From: Hymenobacter psychrotolerans DSM 18569
GTDB taxonomy: Bacteria; Bacteroidota; Bacteroidia; Cytophagales; Hymenobacteraceae
Length of the DNA: 64,000 bases
Direction: 5' to 3'
Assembly: GCF_900142395.1 (NCBI RefSeq)
Contig: NZ_FRAS01000015.1
Coordinates: 62,001 to 126,000, forward strand
Made by a program: the position numbers and the translations under genes. The notes under the pieces were generated by a model, which searched no databases, was not told the DNA's origin, and was given only the letters and a program-made list of their open reading frames with translations. This document shows, in pieces, positions 8,677 to 18,126 of the stretch (position 1 is the first letter of the stretch; every line of letters starts with the position of its first letter).

Positions 8677-9324
8677 ATGAAAAAAATCCTTGTTCCTGCC
8701 CTGTTGGCCGTTTCGCTGCTCGCCGCTCCCGTGTACGCCGGCAATCCTGCTGCTGCCAAAGCCGCCAGCACCCAGAAAGCTGCCGACAAAACCTACAAAG
8801 TGCAGCCGCAGCTGAGCACCCTGGGCTGGGTTGGGAAAAAAGTAACCGGCCAGCACGATGGCAATGTGCAGTTCAAAGACGGCAGCGTACTGGTGCGCGG
8901 CAATCAGATTGTGGGCGGCACGTTCGTGGTTGACATGAACACGCTGAAAGTAACCGACATTAAGGATGCCGACACCAACGGCAAACTGGTGGGCCACCTG
9001 CGTTCCGAAGACTTCTTCAGCATCGACAAGAACCCTACCTCGACCTTCAAAATCACGAAAGTGACGCCGCTGAAAAAGGCTGATGCGGCCGGCAACAACG
9101 CCACCATCACCGGCGACCTGACCATCAAAGGCATCACGCAGTCTATCACGTTCCCGGCCAAAACGGGTGTGAAAGGCGGCCTGGCTTCGGCCAGCGGCAC
9201 TGCTACCATCGACCGGACCAAGTTCGACATCAAATATGGCTCGAAATCCTTCTTCGAAGGCATCGGCGACAAAGCCATCTACGACGATTTCTCGCTGAGC
9301 TTCAACGTAGTAGCCAAGCAGTAG
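8677..9324 (+). CDS. YceI family periplasmic protein
   Basis: A 215-residue lipocalin-like YceI protein with a signal peptide (MKKILVPALLAVSLLAAPVY) followed by the YceI beta barrel. It shows the typical LGWVGKKVTGQHDG start, a central DLTIKGITQ segment and a C-terminal DDFSLSFNV strand. YceI proteins bind polyisoprenoids or other lipophilic molecules in the periplasm and are often induced by stress. Probably co-transcribed with the upstream MarR gene. A strong terminator follows. Confidence 0.9.
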   Translation: MKKILVPALLAVSLLAAPVYAGNPAAAKAASTQKAADKTYKVQPQLSTLGWVGKKVTGQHDGNVQFKDGSVLVRGNQIVGGTFVVDMNTLKVTDIKDADTNGKLVGHLRSEDFFSIDKNPTSTFKITKVTPLKKADAAGNNATITGDLTIKGITQSITFPAKTGVKGGLASASGTATIDRTKFDIKYGSKSFFEGIGDKAIYDDFSLSFNVVAKQ

Positions 9325-9368
9325 ATCTGATTGCCGCTGAATGATGAATGGATGAACTCTCATTCAGT

Positions 9369-9405
9369 GAAAAGCCCCACCGAGCATTTCGGTGGGGCTT
9401 TTTTG
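9369..9405. terminator. Bidirectional terminator
   Basis: A 13-bp perfect stem (AAAGCCCCACCGA with its complement) with T runs on both strands. It serves the yceI operon on the plus strand and the lipoprotein gene (stop at 9416) on the minus strand. Confidence 0.85.
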
Positions 9406-9415
9406 TGCGGTTGTG

Positions 9416-10183
9416 TTAGTTGCCGTGTCTGGCCTGCCGCAGCAGCATCTGCTGGTGCAGCGCTTCGGCCAGGGCTGCGGTGGGCTGGCGGACGGGCGGT
9501 GCCGTGAGGTTGGCCAGGTCGAAGCGGAGCCAGTAGGTGCCGTCGGCATGCGTGAAGGCCCGGTCCTTGTTCGTATCCGGCCAGACTTCAACCAGCAGAA
9601 TACTGGTTTTGGGCAGGATGGAGCGGCTTTCCAGGCGGGTGCCATCGGGGGTGAGCTGCCGGAGCTGCCGCCCACTGCGGTCCGACACGAACAGGGCGCT
9701 GGCATCTTCACCGTCCTGGTCGCGGTCAGCGTTGGTATCGGCCTTGATGAAGGTGTAGAACAGGTACGGCCACCGCACATCCGGCTTTTTCTCGGCATCT
9801 ATTTCCGTGATGACGAACCGGCCGTGCGGTAGCAGTGCGTGTTCCTGCCGCCCGGATTTCTGAAAGAAAAGCACGTTGTAGCAGGTGCCTTCTATGCCAC
9901 TGTTGCCTTCAGAGTCGCTGCTGTAGGAACTGCTGGAAAGAATGCGGCTGCGGCCGCCCGCGTCTTGTGCTACCACCGAAACCGGCTGGTAGTAGAAATC
10001 GGTGCTGTCGAGGCTGAGGGGCGTATTGTAGTGCACCCGGTACTCCTGCGCGGCTTTTTGCACGGCGGCTGTGTCGGGCGGAGTAGTTTCGGCGGCGGAA
10101 GCCGGACGGCGGGCAGGGGTTTCGGAACAGGCGGTGGCGCCGCAAAGCACCAGAGCCGCCGAGGCGAAGCGCAGGAAAATCAT
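9416..10183 (-). CDS. Hypothetical lipoprotein
   Basis: A 255-residue protein with a lipoprotein signal (lipobox GATAC, Cys at about residue 19) and then a Pro/Ala/Thr-rich linker. The rest is mostly predicted beta structure. A segment around KADTNADRDQDGEDASALFV and a later PDTNKDRAFTHADG resemble Asp-rich calcium-binding loops. No known family is recognised. It lies 27 bp downstream of another hypothetical gene on the same strand, probably in one operon. Confidence 0.7.
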   Translation of the reverse strand: MIFLRFASAALVLCGATACSETPARRPASAAETTPPDTAAVQKAAQEYRVHYNTPLSLDSTDFYYQPVSVVAQDAGGRSRILSSSSYSSDSEGNSGIEGTCYNVLFFQKSGRQEHALLPHGRFVITEIDAEKKPDVRWPYLFYTFIKADTNADRDQDGEDASALFVSDRSGRQLRQLTPDGTRLESRSILPKTSILLVEVWPDTNKDRAFTHADGTYWLRFDLANLTAPPVRQPTAALAEALHQQMLLRQARHGN

Positions 10184-10210
10184 ACAACCGATATTTCCCG
10201 CAAGAAACCA

Positions 10211-10768
10211 TTAATCCGGCAGCACCAGCTCGCGCGGCAACTCAAATTTCAGGCTGCGACTTTTGCTGCGGCCGTGCAGCTGCGCCAGGAAATCGTCGAG
10301 CTCCGGCTTGTATTCCAGCCACAGGTCTTCGTGCAGGGCCGTGCGCACCAGCTGCGCGGTGCGGGCCGTTAGGCGGGCCGTGCTGGTGAAAAAGCCCGCG
10401 TACGGCGAATCGAACTGGCCGGTGTAGTTGTCGAAGATCAGGCGCAGCGCGTACAGGTTCAGGTCGATTTCCAAGCGCTTGTCTTTGGTGATGCGCCGGG
10501 CGCGGGCGGTTTCTTTCACGGCTTTGCCCAGCGCTTTGTTGAGGCTGCGGTTGAGCAGCCGGCCCGTCACGGCCACGTTGAACAGCTCATGGATCCGGTC
10601 GGAGGCCTGCTCGTAGACCTGCTCGGTCGTCACATCCGGGAGCAGCTCAAACACGAGCGTTTCGTAGAGCTCTGCGTCGCGGCGCACGGCGCGCAGCAGC
10701 AGCTTCTCCTTTTCGGCGTCGGGCAGGCGTTTGAGAGCTTTCTTGAATTCGGCGGACGGAACAGGCAT
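10211..10768 (-). CDS. Conserved hypothetical cytoplasmic protein
   Basis: A 185-residue protein, largely predicted helical, rich in Leu, Arg and Glu, with no signal peptide or membrane segment. The central part (RLLNRSLNKALGKAVKETARARRITKDKRLE) is strongly basic. I do not recognise the family. First gene of a probable two-gene operon with the lipoprotein at 9416. The ATG at 10768 fits the compositional boundary. Confidence 0.65.
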   Translation of the reverse strand: MPVPSAEFKKALKRLPDAEKEKLLLRAVRRDAELYETLVFELLPDVTTEQVYEQASDRIHELFNVAVTGRLLNRSLNKALGKAVKETARARRITKDKRLEIDLNLYALRLIFDNYTGQFDSPYAGFFTSTARLTARTAQLVRTALHEDLWLEYKPELDDFLAQLHGRSKSRSLKFELPRELVLPD

Positions 10769-10906
10769 AGGAAGCGCGGAGCTACGGATGAGAAGCGGAA
10801 AGTAGAGCTAGAAACGCAGCAGCCCGGATTTGGATGAGGCGCGCAGGCCGTTTTTTGAAGCCGATAGCCTGGCGGGCCGGTACAACAGGCGCGCAGCCGG
10901 GACAAA

Positions 10907-10942
10907 CAAAAAGCCACTGGCGCGGCGGCCACTGGCTTTTTG
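10907..10942 (-). terminator. Terminator after the S9 peptidase gene
   Basis: Inverted repeat AAAAAGCCACTGG / CCACTGGCTTTTT (one mismatch), flanked by A and T runs, 20 bp past the peptidase stop codon. Confidence 0.75.
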
Positions 10943-10961
10943 CTGCCCGCACATGCAAGCG

Positions 10962-13142
10962 TTACAGCTGCTCGTCGAAGTACTGCGTGATTTTATTGTA
11001 GAGGTGCACCCGGTCTTTGCCGCCCACGTTGTGCGGGTGGCCGGGGTACACGAAGTAGTCGAGCTGCACGCCCTTGTCCACGGCGGTTTTCAGGTAGTTG
11101 AGGCTGTGCTGCCACACCACCACATCATCCACGGTGCCATGAATGAGCAGAAGTTTGCCCTGCAGCTTATCCACGTAGTTGAGCAGGTTGGCCTTTTCGT
11201 AGCCTTCGGGGTTTTCCTGGGGCGTGTCCATGTAGCGCTCCGTGTACATGATTTCATACAGGCGCCAGTCAATCACCGGGCCGCCGCCCACACCCACCTT
11301 GAAGGTGCCGGGGCTGCGCGTCATCAGCGTGGTGGTCATGAAGCCGCCGAAGCTCCAGCCGTGCACGCCCATGCGGGCCTGGTCGACGTAGGGCAGGGTT
11401 TTGAGGTAGTCAACGCCCTTGAGCTGGTCGGCCATTTCCTGGGTACCCAGTTGCCGGAACGTGGCGCGCTCAAACGCCGAGCCCCGGTTGCCTGAGCCCC
11501 GCGAATCGACGGTGAACACCACGTAGCCTTTCTGGGCCATCAGCTGCATCCAGAGGTTGGAGCCGCCCAGCCACGAGTCCGTTACGAGCTGCACGTGCGG
11601 GCCGCCGTAGAGGTACACCACCGTCGGGTATTTCCTGGCCGGGTCGAAGTTGGGCGGCGTGATGAGGCGGCCGTAGAGGTCAGTGCTGCCGTCGGCGGCT
11701 TTGATGGTCACGAGCTTGGTTTCGCCGAGTTGATATTCCGTCAGCGGATTGAGGGCCGTGAGAAGCGTCTGGCTGGTTTTGCCATCGGCTACGCTCAGCG
11801 TGCGGATAACGCGCGGCGTAGTGGCGTTGCTGAACACGTCGAGCAGGCGCTGGCCGCTGGGGCTGAGCATGGCCGTGTGCGTACCGGCCTCGCGCGTGAT
11901 GTCGCGCATTTTGCCACCGCTGAGCTTCACGGCGTACACGCGCCGCTGCATGGGGCTGGCAGCCGTGCTCTGAAACACGATTTCGCGGTTGTTATCGGCA
12001 AAGCCCAGCACGTCGGTCACCTGCCAGGGGCCTTTCGTGAGCTGGCGCAGCAGCTTGCCGCTGGTGCTGTAGAGGTAGATATGCTCGTAGCCGTCGCGCT
12101 GGCTGCGCCACAGAAACTGGTCGGGCTTGCCGGGCACGAACTTCAACTCGTGCAGCGGCTCCACAAACGTTTTGTCGTCTTTCTCCTCGAACAGCGTCTT
12201 CACGAAGGCGCCGGTGCCGGCATCGTACTGGTTCAGCTTCAGGTGGTTCTGGCCCCGGTTGAGCACGGCCACGTAGATGCTTTTCTCGTCGGGGCTCCAG
12301 CTGATGTTGGTCAGGTACTGCTCCTTGGGCTCGCCGGTTTGCAGAAACACCGTTTTGCGGGCTGCCAGGTCATACACGCCCACCGTCACCTCGTGGCTTT
12401 TGTCGCCGGCCATGGGGTATTTGATGGCTTTCTGCTGCGCCGGCGTGGCCGAAACGTCCACCAGCGGGTAGTCCGTCACCATGGTCTGGTCCATGCGGTA
12501 GTAGGCCAGCTTGCCGCCGCCGGGGCTCCAGAACGTGCCCTTCGTGATGCCGAATTCCGAGCGGTGCGCCGCCTGCCCGTTCACAATGCCCGGGTTGGTT
12601 TCGGTGGTCACGGCCTCGTTTTCGCGGCCGGCCGCCGAGATGTACAGATTCTGGTCTTTGGTGAAAGCAACGCGGGTTTTGGTGGGGTCCATTTCCACGT
12701 TTTCGGCGGCTTGGTCGTAGCCAAACAGTACGCTGGCCTGCTTGGTGGCGGCATCCAGGCGGTACACCTTATTGATGCGCGTAACGAGCAGACTCTGCGG
12801 ATTCGCCCACGTTACGGCCGGAAACGCCGAAGCCTTGACGGCCGGGGCGCCGGCCGCCTGCAGCGCCTGGCCCAGCTCGCCCAACGATACCACGGCCGTA
12901 ACCTGGCCGCCGGCCGTGCCGCGCACTATTTCGTCCTGCCCGCCCACCGTGCGCAGGTAGCTGTACTCGTCTTTGGAGCCCGGAATCCAGGAAAGCTGGC
13001 GCAGGTTTTCGGGTTGCAGACTGCGGTTGAGGAAGGCATCTTCCATGGTCAGGCGCTTCTGCTGGGCCAGGGCCGGCAGTTGCGCCAACAAAAGCACCAG
13101 CAGCACGGAAAGCAGCGGCCGGCGAGGGGAGGAGTGAAGCAT
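10962..13142 (-). CDS. S9 family prolyl peptidase (DPP4-like)
   Basis: A 726-residue secreted serine peptidase. The start at 13142 gives MLHSSPRRPLLSVLLVLLLA, a good signal peptide. Residues about 60-460 are a DPP4 N-terminal beta-propeller with repeated WSPDE-type strands. Residues about 490-726 are the alpha/beta hydrolase domain, with the nucleophile in GWSFGG, the Asp in HGTVDDVV and the His in PGHPHNV. The family releases X-Pro dipeptides from oligopeptides in the periplasm. Monocistronic, with its own terminator. Confidence 0.92.
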   Translation of the reverse strand: MLHSSPRRPLLSVLLVLLLAQLPALAQQKRLTMEDAFLNRSLQPENLRQLSWIPGSKDEYSYLRTVGGQDEIVRGTAGGQVTAVVSLGELGQALQAAGAPAVKASAFPAVTWANPQSLLVTRINKVYRLDAATKQASVLFGYDQAAENVEMDPTKTRVAFTKDQNLYISAAGRENEAVTTETNPGIVNGQAAHRSEFGITKGTFWSPGGGKLAYYRMDQTMVTDYPLVDVSATPAQQKAIKYPMAGDKSHEVTVGVYDLAARKTVFLQTGEPKEQYLTNISWSPDEKSIYVAVLNRGQNHLKLNQYDAGTGAFVKTLFEEKDDKTFVEPLHELKFVPGKPDQFLWRSQRDGYEHIYLYSTSGKLLRQLTKGPWQVTDVLGFADNNREIVFQSTAASPMQRRVYAVKLSGGKMRDITREAGTHTAMLSPSGQRLLDVFSNATTPRVIRTLSVADGKTSQTLLTALNPLTEYQLGETKLVTIKAADGSTDLYGRLITPPNFDPARKYPTVVYLYGGPHVQLVTDSWLGGSNLWMQLMAQKGYVVFTVDSRGSGNRGSAFERATFRQLGTQEMADQLKGVDYLKTLPYVDQARMGVHGWSFGGFMTTTLMTRSPGTFKVGVGGGPVIDWRLYEIMYTERYMDTPQENPEGYEKANLLNYVDKLQGKLLLIHGTVDDVVVWQHSLNYLKTAVDKGVQLDYFVYPGHPHNVGGKDRVHLYNKITQYFDEQL

Positions 13143-13348
13143 GAAGTGGAAAAGAAGAAAGAAACGAAAGCCGAAATTACGGCAGTTTCCGGGAGCTGTG
13201 CGCTCGTGCCGCAACCAACGACAGCGTGGCGGCGTGGCGGTTGCAACGCCCGGTTTTTTCCTGCTGCAGTCCGAAACGATTCATGCGCTCAAGGGGTTAT
13301 AGCAGGCCGGCCGGGCAAGTGAAATCCGGCTTTCTGTTCGTTTTTCCG

Positions 13349-13356
13349 TATTTTTG
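13349..13356 (+). promoter_or_regulatory. -7 promoter box of clpS
   Basis: TATTTTTG matches TAnnTTTG and ends 4 nt before the clpS ATG. With this spacing transcription would begin at or next to the start codon, giving a leaderless mRNA. No good -33 box is seen. Confidence 0.45.
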
Positions 13357-13360
13357 TGCC

Positions 13361-13642
13361 ATGAACAGCAAACCGCAAATCGAGTACGACGAGGACGTTC
13401 TGCTCCTGGAAGAAACGACCGACGTGCGCGACTTAATCGTGTACAACGACGACGTGAATACGTTCGACCACGTTATCAAAACCCTGATTGATGTGTGCGG
13501 CCACGAGCCGGAACAGGCCGAGCAGTGCACCCTGCTGATCCATTATAAGGGCCAGTGCACCGTGAAGCACGGCTCGTTTGATGAACTGGCCGGCATGTGC
13601 TCCGCTATCCACGACCGGGGCATCTCGGCCGATATCCTGTAA
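13361..13642 (+). CDS. clpS: ATP-dependent Clp protease adaptor ClpS
   Basis: A 93-residue adaptor that delivers N-degron substrates to ClpA/ClpC-ClpP. Diagnostic features are the N-end-binding segment VYNDDVNTFDHVIKTL (about residues 27-42) and the following helix. The acidic N-terminal tail (YDEDVLLLEETTD) is typical of Bacteroidota ClpS. The start at 13361 fits the usual length; an open extension upstream would add 45 unrelated residues. It lies about 150 bp before recR. Confidence 0.95.
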   Translation: MNSKPQIEYDEDVLLLEETTDVRDLIVYNDDVNTFDHVIKTLIDVCGHEPEQAEQCTLLIHYKGQCTVKHGSFDELAGMCSAIHDRGISADIL

Positions 13643-13790
13643 CTTTTCGGTTGCCAAAAAAAGCTGCCATCCGGCCCGCCGCAAAGGACTTATTAGACTG
13701 CTTTTGTTGTTTCAACAGAACGTATTTCCGGTCTTGAGTTCTGTGCGGCCACGTCGGCTGGCAGTTCTTTTTTTACTACTTCCTGACTGA

Positions 13791-14405
13791 ATGGAATTTC
13801 CTTCCAAACTGATAGAAAACGCCGTTGGTGAGCTGTCGAAGCTGCCGGGCGTGGGCAAGAAAACGGCCCTGCGCCTGGCGCTGCACCTGCTCAAGGCCGA
13901 AGCCGACACCACGGCTACGCTGGCAGAAGCGCTGGCCAAGATGCGCTTCGAAATCCGCTATTGCGACACCTGCTACAACATTTCCGATACGCCGGAGTGC
14001 ACCATCTGCGCCAATAAGCTCCGCGACCATAGCACTGTGTGCGTAGTGTCCGATATCCGCGACGTTATTGCCATCGAGAATACCGGCCAGTACCAGGGCA
14101 CCTACCATGTGCTGGGCGGCGTCATCTCGCCCATTGAGGGCGTAGGTCCCAGCGACCTGCAGATTGAGAGTCTGGTGGAGCGTATGGGCACGCCGGATTC
14201 GGAAATCAAGGAAGTTATCCTCGCCATCAGTCCCACCATGGAAGGCGACACCACCGCTTTCTACCTTTCGCGCAAGCTCCGCGACTTCGAAGGCGTGCAC
14301 ATCAGCACCATTGCCCGCGGCATTCCGATGGGCGGCGAGCTGGAATACGCCGACGAAATTACGCTGGGCCGCAGCATTGTGGAGCGCCAGCGCCAGGCAC
14401 GGTAG
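13791..14405 (+). CDS. recR: Recombination protein RecR
   Basis: A 204-residue RecR, the toroidal partner of RecF/RecO that loads RecA at gaps. Order: helix-hairpin-helix ([20 protein letters not shown]), C4 zinc finger (CDTC ... CTIC, about residues 60-75), a Toprim domain starting at [10 protein letters not shown], and a C-terminal Walker B-like segment ending in [12 protein letters not shown]. Full length for the family. A strong terminator follows. Confidence 0.97.
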   Translation: MEFPSKLIENAVGELSKLPGVGKKTALRLALHLLKAEADTTATLAEALAKMRFEIRYCDTCYNISDTPECTICANKLRDHSTVCVVSDIRDVIAIENTGQYQGTYHVLGGVISPIEGVGPSDLQIESLVERMGTPDSEIKEVILAISPTMEGDTTAFYLSRKLRDFEGVHISTIARGIPMGGELEYADEITLGRSIVERQRQAR

Positions 14406-14456
14406 CTGGGAGCCAGACAGAAGCTGTTTTCCTGGCTGAGTAGCCCTGCACGCAAC

Positions 14457-14500
14457 AACCAGCCCCCGCTACGACACATGTAGCGGGGGCTGGTTCCTTT
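14457..14500 (+). terminator. Terminator after recR
   Basis: A perfect 16-bp stem (AACCAGCCCCCGCTAC with its complement), 7-nt loop, followed by a short T-rich tail, about 50 bp after recR. Confidence 0.85.
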
Positions 14501-14605
14501 ATAAGGATGCCCACCGGCAGACTGGTGTGGCGCGGGTATGCGCAATAACGGCGGTACTCCGTAACTTTCGCTCTTTCTACCCACCCGTCCGCGCTGCCGC
14601 TCCCT

Positions 14606-16669
14606 GTGAAGCTTTCCGTTGTCATTGTCAACTACAATGTCTGCTACTTTCTGGAGCAGGCGCTGCTGTCGGTGCGGCGGGCGGTGGAGAAGCTGGGGCA
14701 GCCGGTGGAGGTATTTGTGGTGGATAATAACTCCGTGGATGGCTCCGTGGCCATGGTGAAGGCCCGGTTCCCGGAAGTTATTCTCATCGAAAACAAGGAC
14801 AATCCGGGCTTCTCGAAGGCCAACAACCAGGCCCTGCGCATTGCCACAGGAGAGTATCAGCTGCTGCTGAACCCCGATACGGTAGTGGAGGAGGACACGT
14901 TCCGCATCTGCTGCGAGTTCATGGACGCGCACCCCAACACGGGCGGGCTGGGGGTGAAGATGCTGGACGGGCAGGGCAAGTTTCTGCCGGAAAGCAAGCG
15001 CGGCCTGCCTACGCCGTGGGTAGCCTTCTACAAGATTTTCGGGCTGGCCAAGCTGTTTCCCAGGTCACGCCGGTTCGGGCGCTACCACCTCGGCTTCCTC
15101 GACAAAGACCAGACCCACGAAATAGAAGTGCTGAGCGGGGCCTTCATGCTCATGCGCAAAGCCACCCTCGACCAGGTGGGCCTGCTCGATGAAGACTACT
15201 TTATGTACGGCGAGGACATTGATCTGTCGTACCGTATCACGCAGGGCGGCTGGCAAAACCACTACCTGCCCACCACGCGCATCATCCATTACAAGGGGGA
15301 AAGCACCAAGCGCACGAGCGTGAACTATGTGTTCGTGTTCTACCGGGCCATGGTGATTTTCGCGCAGAAGCACTTTGCGCCGGGCCGGGCCGGCACCTTC
15401 TCGCTGCTGATCAACGCGGCTATCTGGCTGCGGGCCGGTGCGGCCGTAGCCGAGCGGCTGCTCACCCAGGCGGCTCCCGTACTGCTGGATGCCGGCCTGA
15501 TTTACGGCGGCATGTATTTTCTGAAAACCTACTGGGAGCAGAACCACAAATACGTGCCCACAGCCTACCCGCCGCAGTTTATGCTGCTGGCGGTGCCGGC
15601 CTATATTGCCGTGTGGCTGAGCGCGGCCTACCTCAGCGGCGCCTACGACAAGCCCACCAAAACCGCCCGCATCGTGCGCGGCATCTTCGTGGGCACGGTC
15701 CTGATTTCGGCCATCAGCAACTTCTTCGATGCCTGGCGCTTCTCGAAAGCGCTGATCATTCTGGGGGGCGTGTGGGCCGTAATGGCGTTGGTGGGGCGGC
15801 GGCTGGTGGCGCATTTCCTGCGCTACCGCGACTTGCGCCTCTCGGAGCGCCGGCAGAAAAACGTGGCTATTGTGGGTTCCTCGGCTGAGAGCCAGCGGGT
15901 ACGCCATCTGCTGGAACAGGCCGCGGTGCAGGCCCGCATCATCGGCTATATCACGCCGCAGGAACAGGAAGCAGCGCCTACCAGGGCCGCTGAGCCTGCG
16001 CCGGCTTCTGTGTATCCGGCTGGCTACGGTGCGGCCGCTACGGCGCTGCTGGAACCCGAACCGATGGTAGCCGCCTCACCCGATGATCTGCTGGGCGAAG
16101 TGCGGCAGCTGGACGAAATTATCCGCATCTATGCCTTGGATGAGCTGATTTTCTGCGGCCGCGACCTGTCGGCCAGCCAGATCATCAGCCTCATGGTGAG
16201 TTTGCCGCAACAGCCGCCCGTAGCTTTCAAAATTCTGCCCCAGGACAGCGAGTACATCATCGGCAGCTCTTCCAAAGACTCGCCCGGCGACTATTACACG
16301 CTCGATATTACCCTCAACCTGTTTCGGCCCGAGCAGGTGCGCAACAAGCGGCTACTTGATATTGTGACCAGCCTGCTGCTGCTGCTGGGCGCGCCGCTGC
16401 TGCTGTGGCTGCAGCAGCAGAAAGGCGGCTTTTTGCGCAACTGCCTGCGCGTGCTGACCGGCTCCCGCACCTGGGTGGGCCTGCGCTACGCGGCCGCACC
16501 GCAGCGGCTGGCCCGCGCTATCCTGTCGCCGGCCGATGTGGCCCAGGCCGCCGCGCCCCTCACGGCTGCTACACGCCGCCGCCTGGAGCTGCTTTATGCC
16601 AAAGACTATGAGCCCGGCACCGACCTGCGCATTCTGCTGCGCCGCTTCCGCTGGCTGGGCCAGGAGTAG
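14606..16669 (+). CDS. GT2 glycosyltransferase fused to a degenerate sugar-transferase-like region
   Basis: A 687-residue membrane protein. A GTG start (14606) is chosen because LSVVIVNYN must open the GT-A fold. Residues 1-245 are a rhamnosyltransferase-like GT2 domain (VVDNNSVDGS, LLNPDT, MYGEDIDLSYR). Residues about 260-415 hold several hydrophobic segments. Residues about 420-560 are a Rossmann-like domain (NVAIVGSSAES) as in polyprenyl glycosylphosphotransferases. The end (RLLDIVTSLLLLLGAPLLLW ... GSRTWVGL) matches the membrane hairpin and late GxxxWVG part of bacterial sugar transferases, but the catalytic core between them is missing. Probably acts in envelope polysaccharide synthesis. 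Confidence 0.8.
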   Translation: MKLSVVIVNYNVCYFLEQALLSVRRAVEKLGQPVEVFVVDNNSVDGSVAMVKARFPEVILIENKDNPGFSKANNQALRIATGEYQLLLNPDTVVEEDTFRICCEFMDAHPNTGGLGVKMLDGQGKFLPESKRGLPTPWVAFYKIFGLAKLFPRSRRFGRYHLGFLDKDQTHEIEVLSGAFMLMRKATLDQVGLLDEDYFMYGEDIDLSYRITQGGWQNHYLPTTRIIHYKGESTKRTSVNYVFVFYRAMVIFAQKHFAPGRAGTFSLLINAAIWLRAGAAVAERLLTQAAPVLLDAGLIYGGMYFLKTYWEQNHKYVPTAYPPQFMLLAVPAYIAVWLSAAYLSGAYDKPTKTARIVRGIFVGTVLISAISNFFDAWRFSKALIILGGVWAVMALVGRRLVAHFLRYRDLRLSERRQKNVAIVGSSAESQRVRHLLEQAAVQARIIGYITPQEQEAAPTRAAEPAPASVYPAGYGAAATALLEPEPMVAASPDDLLGEVRQLDEIIRIYALDELIFCGRDLSASQIISLMVSLPQQPPVAFKILPQDSEYIIGSSSKDSPGDYYTLDITLNLFRPEQVRNKRLLDIVTSLLLLLGAPLLLWLQQQKGGFLRNCLRVLTGSRTWVGLRYAAAPQRLARAILSPADVAQAAAPLTAATRRRLELLYAKDYEPGTDLRILLRRFRWLGQE

Positions 16670-16756
16670 TGCCCTGAGCCTGTTTCTGCCCCTCCGAAAG
16701 ACTTTCGCGCCACTCCCGTACTTTTACTTTCGCCCCTTTCCACTTCCCTAATTCCC

Positions 16757-17977
16757 ATGCCCGACGCTACCACGCTCACGTCTTCCGTACTGTCTGACCG
16801 AATCAATGCCATGCAGGAGTCGCAGACTATTGCCATGGCCAAAAAAGCCCGGGAACTGGCCGCGCAGGGCGTAGATGTTATCAGCCTGAGCTTCGGAGAG
16901 CCTGACTTTCAGACCCCGCAATACATCAAGGACGCCGCCAAAAAAGCCCTCGACGACGGCTTCACGTTCTACACGCCCGTGCCCGGCTACCCCGACCTGC
17001 GCCAGGCCATCTGCGACAAGCTGCAGCGCGACAACCAGCTCGACTACAAGCCCGAAAACATTGTGGTGAGCACCGGCGCCAAGCAGGCGCTGGCCAACGC
17101 CGTGCTCAGCCTGATAAATCCCGGCGACGAGGTGATTGTGTTTGCGCCCTACTGGGTGAGCTACGAGGAAATGGTGCGGCTGGCCGAAGGCACCACCGTC
17201 ACGCTGATGGGGACGCTGGAAAACGACTTCAAAGTGACGGCGCAGGAGCTGGAAGCAGCCATTACGCCCCGCACCAAGCTCATCATGTACTCTTCGCCCT
17301 GCAACCCCACCGGCTCGGTATTCTCGCGGGAAGAGCTGGCGGCCATTGCCGAGGTGGTAGCCCGCTATCCGCAGGTGCATGTACTGGCCGATGAGATTTA
17401 CGAGTACATCAATTTCGTGGGCGAGCATGTGAGCATGGCGCAGTTCCCCGCCATCAAGGACCGGGTAATCACCGTGAACGGCTTCTCCAAGGGCTACGCC
17501 ATGACGGGCTGGCGCATTGGCTACCTGGCGGCCCGCCGGGAAATTGCCAGTGCCTGCGAGAAGATGCAGAGCCAGATTACGTCCGGTACCTGCTCCATCA
17601 CGCAGCGGGCGGCGCTGGCGGCGCTGCAGGGCGGCCGCAGCTCCGCCGACGAAATGGTGGCCGCCTACCGCCGCCGCCGCGACCTGGTGCTGGCGCTGTG
17701 CCAGGATATTCCGGGCTTCCGCACGCCAACTCCCAGCGGGGCTTTCTACGTTTTTCCTGATGTGTCGGGCTATTTCGGCAAAACCACGCCCAGCGGCGAC
17801 GTTATCGGCACGGCCTCGGACCTGGCCATGTTCATGCTCAACGATGGGCACGTAGCAGCCGTGGACGGGGCTGCTTTCGGGGCACCGAACTGCATGCGGT
17901 TCAGCACTGCCGCCGCCGATGAAAAGCTGCGCGAAGCCTTCATCCGCATCAAAAACTGCCTGGCGAAGCTGCAATAG
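16757..17977 (+). CDS. aspC: Pyridoxal-phosphate aspartate aminotransferase
   Basis: A class I/II aminotransferase of 406 residues that interconverts aspartate/oxaloacetate and glutamate/2-oxoglutarate in the cytosol. Motifs: SFGEPDFQTP near the N-terminus, STGAKQAL, SSPCNPTG, and the PLP-binding lysine in NGFSKGYAMTGWRIGY. Full length for the thermophile-type AspC subgroup. The ATG at 16757 follows directly on a TTACTTTC promoter-like stretch. The symbol rests on family; substrate range could be broader. Confidence 0.9.
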   Translation: MPDATTLTSSVLSDRINAMQESQTIAMAKKARELAAQGVDVISLSFGEPDFQTPQYIKDAAKKALDDGFTFYTPVPGYPDLRQAICDKLQRDNQLDYKPENIVVSTGAKQALANAVLSLINPGDEVIVFAPYWVSYEEMVRLAEGTTVTLMGTLENDFKVTAQELEAAITPRTKLIMYSSPCNPTGSVFSREELAAIAEVVARYPQVHVLADEIYEYINFVGEHVSMAQFPAIKDRVITVNGFSKGYAMTGWRIGYLAARREIASACEKMQSQITSGTCSITQRAALAALQGGRSSADEMVAAYRRRRDLVLALCQDIPGFRTPTPSGAFYVFPDVSGYFGKTTPSGDVIGTASDLAMFMLNDGHVAAVDGAAFGAPNCMRFSTAAADEKLREAFIRIKNCLAKLQ

Positions 17978-17999
17978 TTTCCGCAGAAGCGTACAACAG

Positions 18000-18039
18000 G
18001 GCCCCGAGCGAGGATATACCTCTTGCCGGGGCTTTTTTG
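18000..18039 (+). terminator. Terminator after aspC
   Basis: Imperfect stem of GCCCCGAGCGAGG with CCTCTTGCCGGGGC around ATATA, followed by six Ts. Confidence 0.75.
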
Positions 18040-18092
18040 CGTGGGGCCGGGTGCGGCGTGGGCAGCAGCAGGCATCATTGCGGTCTGCGGTT

Positions 18093-18100
18093 TACCTTTG
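18093..18100 (+). promoter_or_regulatory. -7 promoter box of the heptose kinase gene
   Basis: TACCTTTG matches TAnnTTTG, 26 nt before the ATG at 18127. Confidence 0.5.
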
Positions 18101-18126
18101 CGGCTTCTTCCCCTGAACCCGCTCTG

